This document shows, piece by piece, positions 6,238-6,333 of a stretch of 6,333 bases of DNA (its first letter is position 1; each line of letters begins with the position of its first letter). The stretch is taken from assembly GCA_947311815.1 (NCBI GenBank), contig CAMZMA010000275.1, positions 1 through 6,333 on the forward strand. Reading direction: 5' to 3'. Below the pieces are notes generated by a model, which worked only from the letters and a program-made list of their open reading frames with translations, ran no database searches and was not told the DNA's origin. Made by a program: the position numbers and the translations under genes. The stretch is from an uncultured Flavobacteriaceae bacterium. Its GTDB lineage: Bacteria > Bacteroidota > Bacteroidia > Flavobacteriales > Flavobacteriaceae.

Positions 6238-6333
6238 TATAAAGTAAAAGCACCATCTTTTTTTTCTGGATGATTTTTATACATATGAGAAATGATAGAA
6301 GTCATATTAGGTTTAAAAAGCCCATTTCCAATA
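6232..6333. repeat. Right arm of the inverted repeat, fold-back copy of POT coding sequence
   Basis: Reverse complement of 6039-6140, reaching the last base of the window; a 91-bp spacer (6141-6231) separates the arms. Coding content on the minus strand repeats residues of the second POT protein (GNGLFKPNMTSII and onward). At the junction the two sources share only two bases (AT at 6232-6233). That fits a template-switch chimera from amplification or assembly better than an evolved palindrome, which would usually have diverged. Confidence 0.95.

Noticed and set aside
6141..6333. Minus-strand open frame repeating POT residues and running through the spacer
   Set aside because: It is created by the inverted duplication: the first part copies the POT protein and the rest is antisense of the same gene.
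6039..6333. Terminal inverted repeats of a transposon
   Set aside because: The arms are internal POT coding sequence, the spacer is the continuation of the same gene, and no transposase or target duplication is present.

Overview
The window looks like a draft-genome contig from a marine-type member of the Flavobacteriia (Bacteroidota). The base composition is strongly AT-rich. The genes lack Shine-Dalgarno sequences and have A-rich leaders. A Bacteroidota-style TAnnTTTG promoter element lies upstream of one gene and a near-match upstream of another. The proteins (class II HMG-CoA reductase, periplasmic DPP IV-type S9 peptidase, tandem POT transporters) are typical of flavobacterial genomes. 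Genus is not resolvable from the sequence alone; Polaribacter/Tenacibaculum-like is a guess.

Layout, left to right. Positions 1-132 hold the last 43 codons of an IS30-family transposase, cut by the window edge. Its 3' end overlaps, tail to tail, the 3' end of a small GIY-YIG nuclease gene on the minus strand (97-390), whose C-terminus seems to have been replaced by IS sequence. Positions 391-609 carry no gene but a cluster of short hairpin repeats, the last of which contains the stop codon of the next gene. Positions 607-1878 (minus) encode HMG-CoA reductase of the mevalonate pathway. A 143-bp divergent spacer carries a promoter element for each direction. The plus strand then carries an exported dipeptidyl peptidase IV-like enzyme (2022-4178) and, 10 nt downstream, a POT-family di/tripeptide transporter (4189-5587) that is broken near both ends by single-base frameshifts in A runs. 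A strong 12-bp hairpin terminator (5596-5631) follows. A second POT transporter begins at 5662 and breaks off at about 6231, where the sequence turns back on itself: 6232-6333 is a perfect reverse complement of 6039-6140.

Functionally, the plus-strand genes form a peptide-scavenging set: the S9 peptidase would release dipeptides from oligopeptides outside the inner membrane, and the POT proteins would import di/tripeptides with protons. HMG-CoA reductase is a separate, divergently transcribed housekeeping function.

The main cautions are sequence quality and contig ends. The left edge lies in a multicopy IS, the right edge is a fold-back inverted duplication that looks like a chimera, and the two frameshifts are both in A runs. 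The most interesting biological feature is the hairpin repeat cluster beside the GIY-YIG gene, where stem sequences differ between copies but pairing is kept.
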